Assembly (NCBI GenBank): GCA_026874595.1 | Contig: CM049316.1 | Span: forward strand, 34,419,339 to 34,483,338 | DNA: 64,000 nt | Direction: 5' to 3' | From: Sipunculus nudus | Lineage: Eukaryota; Annelida; Sipuncula; Golfingiida; Sipunculidae | Shown here: positions 62,158 through 64,000 of the stretch, one piece after another | Layout: every line of letters starts with the position of its first letter | Position numbering within the stretch: position 1 is the stretch's first letter | Translations under genes and position numbers: made by a program | Notes under the pieces: generated by a model | The model's input: only the letters and a program-made list of their open reading frames with translations | What the model was told of the DNA's origin: nothing | Database searches by the model: none

Positions 62158-63108
62158 ATAAGCATCGTATAATATTTTTAACCCGCAAAGCACAAAGGGA
62201 GAGAAATTAAATTACGGAAACTGAGAACCTCCGTTTCTCCTCCCTTGGTAAGAAACGTTTTTATAAATACCATAATTGTTGTAATATGTATCGTAGACCT
62301 TTGGACATAGCATAATTGGAAACTCAATACCTCATAACCTTTTAATCTATCATTGAAATATGACCACTTGTTCAACTGTTACAAAAAAAATGCTTATTAG
62401 AAGTGGGTAAATGGTAGCCATCTTAAAGAAATGGCGGCCATAAAGGATTTTTGACTGGTAAACGTTTTATCTTGTAATGTAGTCTTAACCGAACAAACAT
62501 AACAAAACAATGATCATGTATACGTGGAAACAAAGTAAAATTTAGAAAACATTTAAAATGTACTAGTATTTATTGTTACCCACACACAGCAGCTGTGGTT
62601 TTTTAAACCTAAGATTTGCTTAAAATACACGTTTTTATTGTATTCTAATTAGTGACCCCTTTGGGTGGTCAGAGATTTATTATTTATACCTAAACCTTTA
62701 ATTGGGAAGTGTCCGTGGGGTATTACTCTATTTCTGTCGTTAGAAATTGCATTGCCTCGGCGGAGCTGGATGAAAGCATCTTCCGCAATGCAGAGTCAGC
62801 GTTGAAATTTTATTACCGGGTTCTGCAGGGCAGCTTAAAGCGCATTAGAGGCTTAAGAAATCGGCATGTTACGGTACATAAGTCCTGTTAAGGAAAGGTT
62901 TCCATGGAAACAGCTGGAGTGAGCGTGATGAGGAGCCTATATTAGATATACTTCACCTTTCTGTGTAAAAGAAATTAAGTCAGCTCTTGTAGGCCAGGTC
63001 GCCAAAACGTGTTTATGGTCCCTTATTGTTATCACGTACCTCGCCGTAACTTCTGGCTTCTTAGAAGCCACTTCGAGCAGCCCTAAGCCAAATTCAGCCA
63101 AAGCTTAC

Positions 63109-63272
63109 CGCGCAGATCGAGTTTGACAGAGTATGGCCCCCAAGAGCAGTAGCTAGCTGTTGTTGACATAAAAGCGTTAAAACCCAGCTCATAAACCCGG
63201 AAGATTCAGATATTCCAGCTGACGATATATAATGATACGGCATTGGAGCCTCGGTTCTGGCATCACTAGTGT
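63109..63272 (-). CDS. Candidate internal exon of unknown gene
   Basis: This is a 164 base open segment bounded by an acceptor (TATGGAACCAG, with a T-rich tract upstream) and a strong donor (GCGCG/GTAAGC). It holds two bases of a split codon plus 54 codons ending in phase 0. The peptide includes AGISESSGFMSWVLTLLCQQ and is rich in Ser, Ala and Leu with a hydrophobic middle (FMSWVLTLL). No family is recognised. It is on the strand of the RGK-like gene and upstream of it, but its phase 0 end cannot join the 55.1 kb exon directly, because that exon starts inside a codon. At least one exon would be missing between them if they belong together. Open length and splice sites are the only support. 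Confidence 0.3.
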
Positions 63273-64000
63273 CTGGTTCCATATAAAGTATAATGAAAAA
63301 AAAGGTTATTAAGCGGTATGTCAGTGGTAAATATTGTCATTTATAGATTCATGTCCAAAGCTCCTGACGATATAGGCAAGCTATATATACATGTTGTATA
63401 TAATATTCTTAACCATCTGGCAGTTAATACGATTCTGTGACTCGGATTCCCATTTCTATTCATCTAGCAGGTGGTTTGTTGAAAATGGATGGAAAAGTTC
63501 ACTTTTGCAAAAAAAAAATGTGCTCATAAACCTGTTGTGTCTAGGCAAATGCACTACTTGATTACCCCAGCAGAGCCCCGATAACCAAGCTGTCCTGTGT
63601 TCATATATAATATAACGATTCACTTACAATTGTTCACCTGGTCAGATGCTTAACAATTGCTGGCCCTACTGGTTATAAATGCAGCGGTTTACCTGTGTAC
63701 AAAAGAATCACTCTGTGACACGATGGTATTAAATCCTTAGAGTTTAAATATATAATGGTGCTAGATTACCGCCATACTTTTAACGACTTGTACCGCAGGT
63801 AACACTAATCCAACACAAATTTCATTAAAATCTGTTCTTACGGTTTTCGTCCAGCTACTAACAACCAAACATGTGCGTCAATACAGTATGTGAGGAAGGG
63901 GTTTCAATGATATTCACTCTCAGCTATTCTGAACATAAGATTTACATTTGAACATAAAATATAGGAGTAATTAGTATGGTAGAATTTGGTGTAATTTCTA

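Noticed and set aside
61975-62193. Leu-Ser-rich minus-strand frame
   Set aside because: It is the (GA)n microsatellite.
1-64000. CRISPR arrays, operons, bacterial promoters
   Set aside because: The window is eukaryotic: spliced exons, LINE and hAT remnants, and long microsatellites. Tandem repeats here lack regular spacer structure.

Overview
This window is AT-rich, sparsely coding nuclear DNA from an animal. It has split exons with GT/AG borders, many long (TA)n, (GA)n and homopolymer tracts, non-autonomous DNA transposons, foldback elements, a non-LTR retrotransposon tail and several divergent repeat families. The repeat style (low-copy diverged families, one ending in a GAGCTAAAAA-type tail) and a type I glutamine synthetase-like (lengsin-like) gene suggest an invertebrate, most likely a bivalve or other mollusc; the species is an inference. 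There is no sign of bacterial or organellar organisation.

Layout. 1-8.6 kb is repeats: the first copy of a large three-copy repeat (called family P here), an LTR-like block, a degenerate tandem array, a 28-30 bp minisatellite and a dispersed element (family Q). 9.5-32 kb is the glutamine synthetase-like locus on the minus strand. Its last exon (14045-15234) encodes nearly the whole catalytic region. The matching first exon with an intact donor lies at 31753-31897. Two further first-exon copies, at 17335-17464 (truncated) and 9496-9624 (wrong splice phase), are relics. Joining the 31.8 kb and 15.2 kb exons gives a 444-residue protein in which the recognisable type I metal and substrate ligands are kept. 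The roughly 16.5 kb intron holds a second family P copy, a palindromic CTGCAG satellite, a second family Q copy, a hAT-like element and a 310-325 bp tandem array. 32-42 kb is again repeats, including a third family P copy split by a 1.5 kb GC-rich hAT-like insertion with a perfect 8 bp target duplication. 42.9-55.1 kb carries exons of a minus-strand RGK-type small GTPase (GEM/RRAD/REM family): one clear exon (42885-43065, with the NKxD motif) and two phase-compatible candidates upstream. 55-64 kb has microsatellites, a 45 bp tandem duplication, a possible hAT end and one unassigned candidate exon at 63.1-63.3 kb.

The most notable points are the three first exons serving one visible catalytic exon, and three hAT-like elements of similar size (1.37-1.54 kb), each with its own short motif repeated near both ends and flanked by 8 bp duplications. 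All comparisons were made by eye; repeat borders and identities are approximate.
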